A DNA stretch of 64,000 nt from Photobacterium leiognathi (GCF_030685535.1 NZ_CP131601.1:248001-312000), one strand, 5' to 3'. Positions 53,008 through 62,522 are shown, counted from the stretch's first letter. Numbers and translations: made by a program. Notes: generated by a model from the sequence alone, not told the origin.

Positions 53008-53037
53008 ATAAAAAAAATCCCGCGGGTAAGCGGGATT
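53008..53037 (-). terminator. Intrinsic terminator after galU
   Basis: On the minus strand AATCCCGC, loop ttaccc, GCGGGATT then a T run. It separates galU from uvrA and lies right beside the LexA box. Confidence 0.9.
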
Positions 53038-53043
53038 GTGTGG

Positions 53044-53916
53044 TTATTTCTTGCCAGTTTGCTGTTGTGCCAACTCTTTGTGTTTACCTTTTTTGTAAAC
53101 ATGTTCAAAGCAATAGTTGGTTGCATCGATGTAACCTTCAACGCTACCACAGTCAAAACGCTTACCTTTAAATTTATATGCTAATACACAGCCTGTTTGT
53201 GCTTGCTGCATAAGCGCATCGGTAATTTGAATTTCACCACCTTTACCTGGTTCTGTTTGTTCAATAATGTCAAAGATATCTGGAGTTAGAATGTAACGAC
53301 CAATGATCGCCAGGTTACTTGGTGCAGTACCAGGATCTGGTTTCTCAACCATGTTATCAACACGGAATAGATCGTCACGTAACATTTGACCTGAAATCAC
53401 ACCGTACTTGTGGGTCTCTTCTTCTGGCACTTCTTCAACCGCTACAATGGAACAGCGAAATTGCTTATACAGCTCGGCCATTTGTGCGAGCACGCCTTGT
53501 TGCTCTTCATTGGTTACACAAAGATCATCGGCAAGGACTACTGCAAATGGTTCGTTACCCACAAGTTCACGGCCTGTAAGGATCGCATGACCTAAGCCTT
53601 TCATTTCGCGCTGACGGATGTAAGTGAAGTAGGCTGAATCAATGATGTCACGAATATCAACTAATAGCTCTTCCTTGTTAGTACCGCTGATTTGATGCTC
53701 AAGTTCGTAGTTTTTATCGAAGTGATCCATCAGGGGGTTTTTACCGCGACCTGTAACAATACAAATACGGTTCATACCCGCTTGGATCGCTTCATCAACA
53801 CCGTATTCAATCAGTGGTTTGTTGACCACTGGCATCATTTCTTTTGGCATTGACTTGGTTGCTGGTAAAAAGCGCGTGCCGTAGCCAGCGGCAGGGAAGA
53901 GACATTTTTTAATCAT
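53044..53916 (-). CDS. galU: UTP-glucose-1-phosphate uridylyltransferase
   Basis: Makes UDP-glucose from UTP and glucose-1-phosphate. 290 residues, opening MIKKCLFPAAGYGTRFLPATKSMPKEMMPV (nucleotide loop with GxGTR and the catalytic Lys region), with VVLADDLC metal-binding Asp and VEKPDPG. The start follows AGGATG. It lies next to the polysaccharide locus on the same strand and corresponds to ExoN in rhizobial exo clusters, although GalU is also a housekeeping enzyme. Confidence 0.96.
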   Translation of the reverse strand: MIKKCLFPAAGYGTRFLPATKSMPKEMMPVVNKPLIEYGVDEAIQAGMNRICIVTGRGKNPLMDHFDKNYELEHQISGTNKEELLVDIRDIIDSAYFTYIRQREMKGLGHAILTGRELVGNEPFAVVLADDLCVTNEEQQGVLAQMAELYKQFRCSIVAVEEVPEEETHKYGVISGQMLRDDLFRVDNMVEKPDPGTAPSNLAIIGRYILTPDIFDIIEQTEPGKGGEIQITDALMQQAQTGCVLAYKFKGKRFDCGSVEGYIDATNYCFEHVYKKGKHKELAQQQTGKK

Positions 53917-54052
53917 GGTACATCCTAGTATGTATGTAGAGTTATCACGTTTTATACTGCTATATTATTAGAGGCTTAATGCATATATCAGTAAATAGAA
54001 CACCTTTCTTTTTTAATGCGAAAGGCTTCATTATTTGTGACTTTAAAGCTTG
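53917..54052. other. galU promoter region
   Basis: 136 bp without a gene. TATAAA- and TAATAT-like elements on the minus strand could be the galU promoter. A CCTTTC/GAAAGG hairpin (54003-54027) lacks a T run on the minus strand, so termination after the GH16 gene is unclear. Confidence 0.35.
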
Positions 54053-54901
54053 TTATTTCAGATCGTAGACGCGAACGTAATCAATCAAGAATTTCTGTGG
54101 GAAGATCGAGTCATCAATACCTTGTTGACCACCCCAGCCACCGCCGATAGCCAAGTTTAAAATTAAGTACATAGGCTTATTAAATGACCACGCTTCACCG
54201 TTACGTTGCTGAGTGTGATACAACTTGCCGTCGTAATAGAAACGCACTTCATTGTCATCCCATTCAGTGGCATAGGTATGGAAGCCATCTTCTAGCTTGT
54301 CATCTTGGATCACGCCTGGAATGGAGTTACCTAACGTCTGGTTACGATCGGATTTATGGGTCGTAGAATATGCAAAGTGTGGGTTGTAGCCAACGTATTC
54401 CATGATGTCGATTTCACCACAATCCGGCCAGCCAACGGTTTTAATGTTGTCGCCGAGTAGCCAAATAGCTGGCCATGTGCCACGCCCTTGCGGTAATTTC
54501 GCACGCACTTCTACGCGTTTATGTATCCAAGAATGCTTACCAGCTGTAGTTAAACTTGCTGAAGTGTAATAAGCGTATTTACGCTGCTGGTGCCACTGTG
54601 TACCGTTAGGATCGTAATCGGCATTAGGCACGGTTTCTTTGAGGGCTTCAATCACCAAGTTACCGTTTTCAATGCGCGAGTTCTTACTGCTGGTGGTGTA
54701 GTACTGATCTTCTTGGTTACGAACGAATTTGGTTTCGTAGGTCCAATCATTTGGGTTAGGTTTCGTGCCTGTGTTGAATTCATCTGCCCAAATAAGGTGC
54801 TTATCCTGTTTATTGACGACATGAGAGGCTGTGGCATATTGCGCGGCACTGCTGTATCCAGAGAACAAAATCAATGTGCTAGCGAGAAGAGTTCTTTTCA
54901 T
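54053..54901 (-). CDS. Secreted glycoside hydrolase family 16 (endo-beta-glucanase-like)
   Basis: 282 residues. The N-terminal signal peptide MKRTLLASTLILFSGYSSAA predicts export. The GH16 catalytic motif appears as CGEIDIMEYVG with nucleophile Glu163, Asp165 and acid/base Glu168. Upstream HLIWADEFNTG and GRGTWPAIWLLG are further family marks. It is the last gene of the polysaccharide operon, 9 bp after a glycosyltransferase, so it most likely trims or releases the polymer, like ExoK or ExsH for succinoglycan. Substrate not determinable: laminarin, mixed-linkage glucan or the locus's own product are possible. Confidence 0.9.
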   Translation of the reverse strand: MKRTLLASTLILFSGYSSAAQYATASHVVNKQDKHLIWADEFNTGTKPNPNDWTYETKFVRNQEDQYYTTSSKNSRIENGNLVIEALKETVPNADYDPNGTQWHQQRKYAYYTSASLTTAGKHSWIHKRVEVRAKLPQGRGTWPAIWLLGDNIKTVGWPDCGEIDIMEYVGYNPHFAYSTTHKSDRNQTLGNSIPGVIQDDKLEDGFHTYATEWDDNEVRFYYDGKLYHTQQRNGEAWSFNKPMYLILNLAIGGGWGGQQGIDDSIFPQKFLIDYVRVYDLK

Positions 54902-54910
54902 AACAGGCCT

Positions 54911-55837
54911 TTATTTGTTAAGCACTTTATTAAGGCGCTTTTTAACAGGTAGCGATAACAACAACGCCGACTGCGGGTATTTAATCATGTCGATAAAAGC
55001 GGACAGATCTTTGTGCTTTAACTTGGCAACTATCTCCAAATATTTACGCGCGGTATGCATATTTTGAGTGCGGTATTGCTGAGCTTTTGTCGCTTCGCTA
55101 TCAAAGTTAAAGCTATTGACTAATTGAGTGTCATATTTTAGTAAAGTATCGATATGTTCGATATTAATGACACGGGAAATTGACCCTTCACGGATGGTAT
55201 AGATATAGCCACAGGAATCGACTACTTGTGCTTTTGCCCCAAAAGCTAGGCAGTTAGCTAAGAAATAATAGTCTTCGCCAATCTTCACTTCAGGCCAGTA
55301 ACGCACTTGATGTTGTTTGATAAACGCATTGCGAAATAGAGGCTTCACATAACCTGTTGAATGTACATTGCTGAACATTAGATTGGTTGCAATGAGATGA
55401 GCAAGGCTGAAATCGCCAACAGGTAATTCTACACGGTTATAAATCGGTGCAGTTTGCTTGCCATCAGGCGTTTGTTCACAGAAGTTATCAATAATGATAT
55501 CGGTATCATCCGCTGCCATTTTTAGCATGGTAGCAAGGCGTTCTGGTTTCATTGCATCGTCAGAATCGACCACAGCAATCCATTCACCTTGGGAGGCTTG
55601 AAAACCAATATTTCGTGCCGCGCCTGGCCCACCATTTTGCTCACTGGTGATCACTTTAACTCGAGGGTCGGGATGTTTGCTGACCACTTCAACCGTATTG
55701 TCAGTGGATGCATCATCGACCACTAATACTTCAAGCTCAACGTCGGTTTGTTGCAAAACAGAATCAATTGCTTGCGTAATAAATTGAGCAGAGTTCCATG
55801 CTGCCATGACAACGGAAACTTTAATTGGATTCGCCAT
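54911..55837 (-). CDS. Family 2 glycosyltransferase (ExoO-like)
   Basis: 308 residues with a GT-A fold: KVSVVMAAWNSAQFITQAIDSVLQQ, the nucleotide-binding VVDDASTDNT and the metal-binding VDSDDAMKP. No membrane segment, so a cytoplasmic enzyme adding one sugar to the undecaprenyl-linked repeat unit. The C-terminal half resembles ExoO of the succinoglycan pathway in layout, but the donor and linkage are unknown. Confidence 0.85.
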   Translation of the reverse strand: MANPIKVSVVMAAWNSAQFITQAIDSVLQQTDVELEVLVVDDASTDNTVEVVSKHPDPRVKVITSEQNGGPGAARNIGFQASQGEWIAVVDSDDAMKPERLATMLKMAADDTDIIIDNFCEQTPDGKQTAPIYNRVELPVGDFSLAHLIATNLMFSNVHSTGYVKPLFRNAFIKQHQVRYWPEVKIGEDYYFLANCLAFGAKAQVVDSCGYIYTIREGSISRVINIEHIDTLLKYDTQLVNSFNFDSEATKAQQYRTQNMHTARKYLEIVAKLKHKDLSAFIDMIKYPQSALLLSLPVKKRLNKVLNK

Positions 55838-55863
55838 GTATGGGTATCTCTTAATAATTCAGA

Positions 55864-56775
55864 TCAAGTGTAGCTTTTAACGTTGGCAAAGAAGCCATAG
55901 AAAAAGCCACAGCCATGAACAAGATCGCCTAAAGAATTGAGAATGCTTCGATTTGGCAGTAAGGCATCTGGCAATAACATCAGTAGACCTTTAGCTAAAT
56001 ATGCTGAGCCTTTGAAAATACAACGCGCATAACTTTTGGCTGGTGGATTAATGCAAGATTCAATTTGAAGCTCGGTGGCACCAATGCGAAAACGACGTTT
56101 AAGCGCCCATTTTACATTCAGACGCTCAGGGCTAATGAACTCGCTAATGATGGCGTTTTGTACCCATAAGATTTTGCCTCCATGACGCCCAACTTGCTGG
56201 AACAATGCCTTATCTTCGCCACCAAAAATTAGCTGGTTATTAAATGCTAATTGGTTTTGCGCAAAGAAGTTCAGATCAAGTAATACGTTATTGGTTGCTG
56301 CCCAAGAAAGCGCTGCACCGTCAGTGAGTTTACGTTCATGGTAAACATTGGCTGCGGTATATAACGTTGCTGTGTTATCAGGGTAAATGGGAAATTGTGG
56401 CCCAGTGGTCACTTGAACATGATTGTTTTGTAAAGCTGCAAATAGCGTTTGGATCCAGTTTGGATCGGCAATCGCATCATCATCTACAAAGGCTAAATAA
56501 TCAAAGCCTTGCTGTTGACCAAAGCGTAGTGCGTTATTACGCGCGAAAGGAATACCTGCAGTGGTTTCAAGTTGATGATGAATGGTAAAAGGGGCGTGCT
56601 GATAGCTGGCAATTGCCTCAACCACGTCTTGATTGTGCGTTTGATTATTTTCAACAACCAAAATATCAATGCTAAATGTGTCGTTGATATTTTGCTGCTG
56701 TAGGCTCTCAATACACTGGCAGAATGTCGCCATACGTGAGCCTGTAGTTAAGGTTGTGAGCAGAACTCTTTTCAT
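55864..56775 (-). CDS. Family 2 glycosyltransferase
   Basis: 303 residues. VLLTTLTTGSRMATFCQCIESLQQQ opens a GT-A domain with FVDDDAIADPNW as the DxD metal site and GGEDKALFQQVGRHGG as the ED acceptor-site motif. The C-terminal end is moderately hydrophobic. It shares the layout of the next upstream gene, so the two may be ancient duplicates of an ExoM-like enzyme. Sugar specificity unknown. Confidence 0.83.
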   Translation of the reverse strand: MKRVLLTTLTTGSRMATFCQCIESLQQQNINDTFSIDILVVENNQTHNQDVVEAIASYQHAPFTIHHQLETTAGIPFARNNALRFGQQQGFDYLAFVDDDAIADPNWIQTLFAALQNNHVQVTTGPQFPIYPDNTATLYTAANVYHERKLTDGAALSWAATNNVLLDLNFFAQNQLAFNNQLIFGGEDKALFQQVGRHGGKILWVQNAIISEFISPERLNVKWALKRRFRIGATELQIESCINPPAKSYARCIFKGSAYLAKGLLMLLPDALLPNRSILNSLGDLVHGCGFFYGFFANVKSYT

Positions 56776-56803
56776 AATTTAGCCACGAATAAAATCGAAC
56801 AGA

Positions 56804-57736
56804 TCAGTGAGTGTCACCGTATTGGGTTAGATGCTGTTTTCCAAATAAACCACTTACGACACCAAGGTGTATGGCAACGCGTAACTTCCAAAAATACTTT
56901 TGGCTGGTTTCTTGGTTTATAAAGCGCAACGCATAGACATAACTAAATCCCGCTTTAGCGCCAGCGAGCAATATCTGCTTTAAGCGATTGAAGGTGCTTG
57001 GATTATCGAGCAGTAACATCTTGCCGTGGGTTTGCCCGCAGCGAAAACGACGCTGATAGAGCCAGTCATATTCTGTGCGTGCTAGTGGTACATGCTCTGA
57101 TGCTTCAGCCTGCTCGGAAAAAGCAATGGTGCCACCTTGCATCGTTAGCTGACGAAAGAAAATCGAATCTTCACCGCCAGAGCGACCGTATTCCAAATCA
57201 AAGCGCAGTGGGTGTTGACGAATAAAATCCAGGTTGATTAAGGTATTACCGGAGTTTGCGGTTTCAATCTTGCCACTTGGCGCGATGATTGGCTCTTTTA
57301 CCGATTGTAAGTCGAGCGCTTTAACCCATTCTGGTGCTTGCTCTGGGTAAATACCCAATACCGGGCCTATCACAACATCTGCTTGTTCACGTTGTGCGGT
57401 ATCTAGATGGGCTTTCAGCCAGTTCTCCACCACAAATTCATCATCATCAAGGAAGATCAAATATTGACTATGATCTAATGCCCACTCCAAACAAGCATTA
57501 CGGGCAATCGAGATATTTGAGGCTGGCGCATGAAGATAGTAGATCGCCAATGCTGATTGAGCAGCATAATCTTCGATTAAGGCTTTTGAATTTGCCTCAA
57601 CCGAGTTATCGGCGATCACGATCTGAATTTGCTTTCCATCAGGGATCGCGATCTTCGATAAGCTATCGAGCGTGTCTGTAACTTCTTGGCGATGATAAGT
57701 ACATAAACCGATCGTAATTACATTAGGATCAATCAT
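56804..57736 (-). CDS. Family 2 glycosyltransferase (ExoM-like)
   Basis: 310 residues. TIGLCTYHRQEVTDTLDSLSK matches the CTYRR start of ExoM-type glucosyltransferases. FLDDDEFVVENW is the metal site and GRSGGEDSIFFRQL the acceptor motif. The first bases overlap the end of the ExoA-like gene by 8 bp, showing operon organisation. Assignment to ExoM type is by motif layout only. Confidence 0.84.
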   Translation of the reverse strand: MIDPNVITIGLCTYHRQEVTDTLDSLSKIAIPDGKQIQIVIADNSVEANSKALIEDYAAQSALAIYYLHAPASNISIARNACLEWALDHSQYLIFLDDDEFVVENWLKAHLDTAQREQADVVIGPVLGIYPEQAPEWVKALDLQSVKEPIIAPSGKIETANSGNTLINLDFIRQHPLRFDLEYGRSGGEDSIFFRQLTMQGGTIAFSEQAEASEHVPLARTEYDWLYQRRFRCGQTHGKMLLLDNPSTFNRLKQILLAGAKAGFSYVYALRFINQETSQKYFWKLRVAIHLGVVSGLFGKQHLTQYGDTH

Positions 57737-58712
57737 GAACAGGCTTCCTTCTTAATGCTGGGAAGATCAAGGCTGCACAAAAGCCAAGTGACCAGCCAAA
57801 GTGCATGATCATTGCAGGGAGCCCTGAAAGCTTAGCACTGAGTGGGAACCGTTCAGACTTACCTGTAGCGCCTACGAGTAAACATGCCGCAACCCATAGT
57901 AGTGCAGGAAACGCGAAGATAAAGTGCCATTCACCAAGTAATAGCGCCATTAACAATACAGGTACCACTGATAATGGGATCAACTGACGCAGTTTCGGGA
58001 TCGTGTTGTGCTTAATACAGTTAGCGGCACGACCTTTGCCATAGTTGTAGTATTGCTTAAATAGTGACTCTGGCGTTTTACGAGGAAAGTAAGTCATGTC
58101 CGTTTGACCCGTTAGCCAAATCTTATAACCGACATCGGTTAAACGCTTATCTAGCTCAGCATCTTCATTGGCAACAAACGTTTCATCATAGCCACCTACA
58201 GCGCGGTATGCCGATACTTTCATTAATGCATGGTGACCATGTTCAACCCACTTGCCATCGTTTTGTGCATTGCGGTGTGGTGAGCCACCATTACCCAGTT
58301 TGGAGTTTTGCGCGATAGCCGCTGATACTTGGAAAGGCGTATGACCCTCGGTGTACATACTGACGACAACAGAATCCGCTTGGTGTTTTTCAGCTTCAGT
58401 TAGCAAAGTGGTAATGAAATCTTCTGGGTATTGACCATGGGCATCAATACGGATGAAGTACTCATAATCATCACCAAATTGATCCACCGCTAAGTTCATA
58501 GCTGCACTTTGGATCTTGTCTGGGTTGTGAAGCAATACAATGTGATCATCTTTTTCAGACCAACGCTCCACGATTTCTTGAGTGCCGTCATGGCTGCCAC
58601 CATCAACCACAACCAGTTTACTGTTGCCTGTTAATGATGGAGAAAAATGCGTTAAAAGATCACCAATATGATCAGCTTCGTTTAAACAAGGAATAATAAT
58701 TAAACAGCTCAA
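57729..58712 (-). CDS. ExoA-like glycosyltransferase (succinoglycan biosynthesis type)
   Basis: 327 residues. It starts at TTG with AAAGG seven to eight bases upstream. No ATG fits. LIIIPCLNEADHIGDLL, VVDGGSHDGT, PDKIQSAAMNLAVDQFG, IRIDAHGQYPEDF, VEHGHHALM, ANEDAELDKRL and YYNYGKGRA follow the ExoA pattern closely. In Sinorhizobium ExoA adds the first beta-1,3-glucose to the lipid-linked galactose. Three hydrophobic segments lie at about 240-320. Function beyond glycosyl transfer is inferred. Confidence 0.88.
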   Translation of the reverse strand: MSCLIIIPCLNEADHIGDLLTHFSPSLTGNSKLVVVDGGSHDGTQEIVERWSEKDDHIVLLHNPDKIQSAAMNLAVDQFGDDYEYFIRIDAHGQYPEDFITTLLTEAEKHQADSVVVSMYTEGHTPFQVSAAIAQNSKLGNGGSPHRNAQNDGKWVEHGHHALMKVSAYRAVGGYDETFVANEDAELDKRLTDVGYKIWLTGQTDMTYFPRKTPESLFKQYYNYGKGRAANCIKHNTIPKLRQLIPLSVVPVLLMALLLGEWHFIFAFPALLWVAACLLVGATGKSERFPLSAKLSGLPAMIMHFGWSLGFCAALIFPALRRKPVHD

Positions 58713-58750
58713 AATATTACCTTTAAGTCTTAGTTAAAAAGCAGAAATCA

Positions 58751-60181
58751 CTATCGGAAGGTGATTTTTTTATTGGATAAATCAATCGATAAAAAGTGTC
58801 GTGAGAATAGGAGTAACAACACGACATAACAGCTTAAAAAGAGAATGGCACTAAAGCACAAATTGAAAAATTCGTTATTAAACGGCATTAAAGGCAGGTT
58901 CACTGCAGCGAATGCGGTGATACCTAATGCACTGTAAATAGGCCATAAACTTTTTAAATAACGATAAAACGAGGTTTTTATTTCACTGGTCACTAAGTAG
59001 GTCGAGGTGAAGAAGTACAGCGCATTAACGCCTAAGAAGCTCCACAGTACCGCATGAATATTAATGGTTGAGGCAAAGTACAATGTTGGCAGATAAACAG
59101 CCGCAATGATCATTTGTACTCGGAACCACAAACGTGATCGGTTCGTCACTATAATTGCAGTTTTGTTGATCATGCTGTACGAGATAAACAAAAATGCGAT
59201 ACAGAAAAATTGGAAGTAACCCGCTGAAGTGATCCATTTTTCAGAGAACAAGAAATTAAAGATCGTCTCAGAATAGATAAAGCCATACACAAACAGTGGT
59301 GAAGTGATCGCACCGGTAATGAATAAAGCTTGGCGGATCGCCCGTTGTAAACTTTGTTGATCGTTTTGGCTGTTCGATAAATACGGCAATGACATGTCAT
59401 AAGACGTGCCAGTTAAGATATCGTTGATGATATTCGATAAGCGTTTAGCGATATTGAAAAAGCCTAAATCGTACTTACCAATGTTGCTACCAATCACAAA
59501 GGATTCAAAGTGGGTAGAAATGCTCTCAACGGTTGTGATTAGGGTGTTATATAAGCCAAACTCCCACGTTTCTTTAATTAATCCCCAACGGAATGACCAG
59601 CCCAATATTTTACGAGTCGGAATGTAGACAGCAACCAAGTTGAAAATCGAAATAATGGTTTGCGATAACACCAGTGCCCAGATATTAAAATCAAAGTAGA
59701 GCAAACTGAGGATGGTCACGGCTGAAACCATGGCACCTAAGATGGTGCGATAACCCAAGGCTTTGTATTTTTGCTCACGGACTAACATAAACGTGAGAGT
59801 ATGGCCTGCCGCATCAAAGGGCATTTTTATTGCCATTAAATAGAAAGCGAGATTAAATACCTGAGACTGAAAGCTAAAAAGATTTAAGGAAATGACAAAA
59901 CAAGCGATCAGTGCAAAAGCGAGGCCGCATAACGTCAGAAACGCTAAAATGGTACTAAACTCTCGCTTGCCAAACTCTTGGTATTTAACGATGGCGCTTT
60001 GCCAGCCCGAGGGCAGAAAACTTGAAATAATGTAGATGATGGATAGTGCTAAGGCGACTAAACCAAAGTCTTCTGGAGCCAGTATTCTCGCCGTATAAGT
60101 AAATACAGCGAAGTTAATGATCGGCGGAAATAGCTTACTTGAAAACAGCCATAACATACCGGATATGGATGACTTAGACAT
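58751..60181 (-). CDS. Wzx/WzxC-type lipopolysaccharide repeat-unit flippase
   Basis: 476 residues with 12-14 membrane segments over the whole length (MOP exporter superfamily, polysaccharide transport group). The N-terminus GMLWLFSSKLFPPIINFAVFTYTARILAPEDFGLVALA is typical. It flips undecaprenyl-PP-linked repeat units to the periplasm, as ExoT does in succinoglycan synthesis. It sits between the epimerase and the glycosyltransferases. Confidence 0.9.
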   Translation of the reverse strand: MSKSSISGMLWLFSSKLFPPIINFAVFTYTARILAPEDFGLVALALSIIYIISSFLPSGWQSAIVKYQEFGKREFSTILAFLTLCGLAFALIACFVISLNLFSFQSQVFNLAFYLMAIKMPFDAAGHTLTFMLVREQKYKALGYRTILGAMVSAVTILSLLYFDFNIWALVLSQTIISIFNLVAVYIPTRKILGWSFRWGLIKETWEFGLYNTLITTVESISTHFESFVIGSNIGKYDLGFFNIAKRLSNIINDILTGTSYDMSLPYLSNSQNDQQSLQRAIRQALFITGAITSPLFVYGFIYSETIFNFLFSEKWITSAGYFQFFCIAFLFISYSMINKTAIIVTNRSRLWFRVQMIIAAVYLPTLYFASTINIHAVLWSFLGVNALYFFTSTYLVTSEIKTSFYRYLKSLWPIYSALGITAFAAVNLPLMPFNNEFFNLCFSAILFLSCYVVLLLLFSRHFLSIDLSNKKITFR

Positions 60182-60251
60182 AGGGATGTTCTTTGATGTT
60201 GATATCTAAGAGAGAGGCTCTCAGGAAAGTAATGCGACAAGCGAGAACACT

Positions 60252-60267
60252 TGCCGCATTGATGCGG
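60252..60267 (-). promoter_or_regulatory. Hairpin after the epimerase gene
   Basis: CCGCAT/ATGCGG with a two-base loop lies immediately downstream of the epimerase stop codon, at the start of the 89-bp gap before wzx. No T run follows, so it may only set relative expression by RNA processing. Confidence 0.4.
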
Positions 60268-60270
60268 TAA

Positions 60271-61227
60271 TTAGTCGAATTTACCGTCAGTGTCTTTAGA
60301 CCAACGTGCTAACGCTGTTTGTAGGTTGCCTGGTAGTTCGATGTGGTTTTCAACTAACCAGCCAGGGTAAACATTGGTTGAGCGGATCAGTTTCATGACA
60401 CGATCAGGGTGAATACCTACGTTTAGGAAGTTCACGATTTGCAGTAACTTCGCAGCGCCAAGTACTACAAATTTTGGCACCATGTACACTTTCACATCTG
60501 GGAAATGCTCAGCTTTAAAGGCTTCAATGATTTGTTCTAGGGTGTAACGCTCAGGGTAAGCACCGTTAAACAATTCAAAGTTATTCTCTGTTGCGCGTGC
60601 TGCTTCAATGGCAAAGATCAAATCTTCCACATAGATGCACGCCTTAATAGTGTCTTTACGGCCTGGGTAGACAAAGAAACCTTTGCGCATCATTGCAGCA
60701 AGGCGAGTGAAGTTACCGCCTTCACCAGGGCCAAAGACAACAGCTGGGCGAACAATAGTTAGTTGATACTCACTATTGCGCTCAAGCCATGCTTTGTGGA
60801 TTTGCTCTGCTAACATTTTTGAATAGCCATACGCAGAATTTGGCGTTAATGGGCTGTTTTCATCTTTTTGCTCTTCACCCGGGCCGTATGGCGAAATTGA
60901 ACTAGTGAAGACAATTTCTTTAATGTTATTACGCTCAGCAAACTGACAAACCGAGTTAGCACCAGCAATGTTGGTTTCGTAATACTCGTGGGTTGGATGT
61001 CCCGGTGTGGTGTGAACCGCTGCAAAGTTGTAGATGCAATCAATCGGCTCATCAATCACTAAACCATCGAGGTTTCTAACATCATGAGTAATGTAAGTGA
61101 CTTCGTCGTGACGCACTTTTGGCTCACGAATATCAATCGAATAAACCTTTACATCTTCAGCAATATATTTCTTGATGTAATGGGAGGCAATAAAGCCTGA
61201 ACCACCCAAAATAGCCACTGTTTTCAT
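60271..61227 (-). CDS. NAD-dependent epimerase/dehydratase family protein
   Basis: Extended short-chain dehydrogenase, 318 residues. It has the NAD-binding AILGGSGFIASHYIKKY, the catalytic TSSISPYG and Tyr/Lys in NSAYGYSKML, and RPAVVFGPGEGGNF. It should act on a nucleotide sugar, perhaps as a UDP-hexose or UDP-uronate epimerase, giving one of the building blocks of the polymer. The substrate cannot be named. The ATG overlaps the end of the polymerase gene (ATGA). Confidence 0.88.
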   Translation of the reverse strand: MKTVAILGGSGFIASHYIKKYIAEDVKVYSIDIREPKVRHDEVTYITHDVRNLDGLVIDEPIDCIYNFAAVHTTPGHPTHEYYETNIAGANSVCQFAERNNIKEIVFTSSISPYGPGEEQKDENSPLTPNSAYGYSKMLAEQIHKAWLERNSEYQLTIVRPAVVFGPGEGGNFTRLAAMMRKGFFVYPGRKDTIKACIYVEDLIFAIEAARATENNFELFNGAYPERYTLEQIIEAFKAEHFPDVKVYMVPKFVVLGAAKLLQIVNFLNVGIHPDRVMKLIRSTNVYPGWLVENHIELPGNLQTALARWSKDTDGKFD

Positions 61228-62462
61228 GAAATTGTACCTTTTTTATTTAATTGTTTTGCTTTCTGGGCGCTACTTTCAAGCTCTATCCAGCAATAACAAT
61301 ACATGACATGCGCGATAGTAAATTGGGAAAACCAATCCACTTCTAGCACGCTTCTTGAAATGAAAAACACAAAATAAGCGACTGGGATAAAATCTCTTTT
61401 TTGAAAGTGTCCGCAAGCAATTAAACGGATGTTATAAAGCAGTCGCGCCAGTATCAGCAGATAAATGATCAGTCCGACATAACCAAAGTGTACGGTCCAG
61501 TGCACAAACATATTGTGGAAGTTGAACCCAACCCCTGGTGGAACTAACCCGATTTTCCATACTGCTTCACCAATAGGGTTACCGATTTGGAAGATTGCGT
61601 TATAGCCTGCACCTAAGATTGGAGCCTGTGCGATGGCTTTCTCACCTTCTGCCCAAATCAGCGTTCGGCTTGTCAGGGTTGGGTCTTTACCAATCTCAAT
61701 CATAAAGTGATTGAATTCAGGTGTACCAAAGATGACATAGACGAAAATAATCACACACATCGCAAGGAGATAAATAAGGTTTAGAATAGCCTTCTGCGAG
61801 CGCTGTGTGAGTGGTGAATGAGAAAAGTGGTATAAACAAAAGCAGAGGAAAATGGAGCCAAAGGAGGTCACCGTTGCTCCTAATGATTTGGCTTTGAGTA
61901 ATACTGCAATAGAAAATAATAGCGACAGAATACCAATCAGCTTTTCTACTTTTGTTTTTGCTAAGGCATAGAACAAACCGAACCCGACAAAGAAGCCGAT
62001 AGAGGCGGTTTGCGCAAGAAAGTTTTTACTGCCGAGATAGCCGATTAAAACGGTTTCCCCAGTCATCCCATTGGTTTCAACACGATTTGAAACCAAGCTC
62101 AATGCCATAATAATGATGACGCTGGCAGATAAACCAACGAAAAAGTGTTCCTTTTTGATGTTGTAGACAACCGCAATACCGATAATAGTAGTTAGCAGAA
62201 ATTGTATTGCCGCACGAAAGGTATCTACTGGGTATTGTGACCATAAAGTCGAGAGAACCGCCAATACCGGATACACCATTACCATCCAATTATATTGGGT
62301 GCCTAATAAGGTGCGATGGAGATGAAAGATAACGACACCACCACCGACGAGTAAAAATAATGCAGCAGCAGCAGCTCCGAGAAAGGTATTCCAAACCAGC
62401 GCTGATGTAATGAGGAAAGAGGCCACTAACCCTATGGCTGTGTCTTTTTTTATCTCAAGCAT
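61224..62462 (-). CDS. O-antigen polymerase-like protein (Wzy/ExoQ type)
   Basis: 412 residues with ten to twelve membrane segments. The large periplasmic loop region has GAGYNAIFQIGNPIGEAVW and NFHNMFVHWTVHFGYVG, equivalent to the HN-containing loop of Wzy_C proteins. It polymerises repeat units in the periplasm. It is closer to ExoQ than to the HPHNE type seen in the PglL-like gene of this window. It overlaps the epimerase by 4 bp. Confidence 0.88.
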   Translation of the reverse strand: MLEIKKDTAIGLVASFLITSALVWNTFLGAAAAALFLLVGGGVVIFHLHRTLLGTQYNWMVMVYPVLAVLSTLWSQYPVDTFRAAIQFLLTTIIGIAVVYNIKKEHFFVGLSASVIIIMALSLVSNRVETNGMTGETVLIGYLGSKNFLAQTASIGFFVGFGLFYALAKTKVEKLIGILSLLFSIAVLLKAKSLGATVTSFGSIFLCFCLYHFSHSPLTQRSQKAILNLIYLLAMCVIIFVYVIFGTPEFNHFMIEIGKDPTLTSRTLIWAEGEKAIAQAPILGAGYNAIFQIGNPIGEAVWKIGLVPPGVGFNFHNMFVHWTVHFGYVGLIIYLLILARLLYNIRLIACGHFQKRDFIPVAYFVFFISRSVLEVDWFSQFTIAHVMYCYCWIELESSAQKAKQLNKKGTIS

Positions 62463-62522
62463 AGTGTTATTTAAAGCCAGTTATCACTGATGATGACTGG
62501 CTAAACCTTATTAAAAGAAGCC

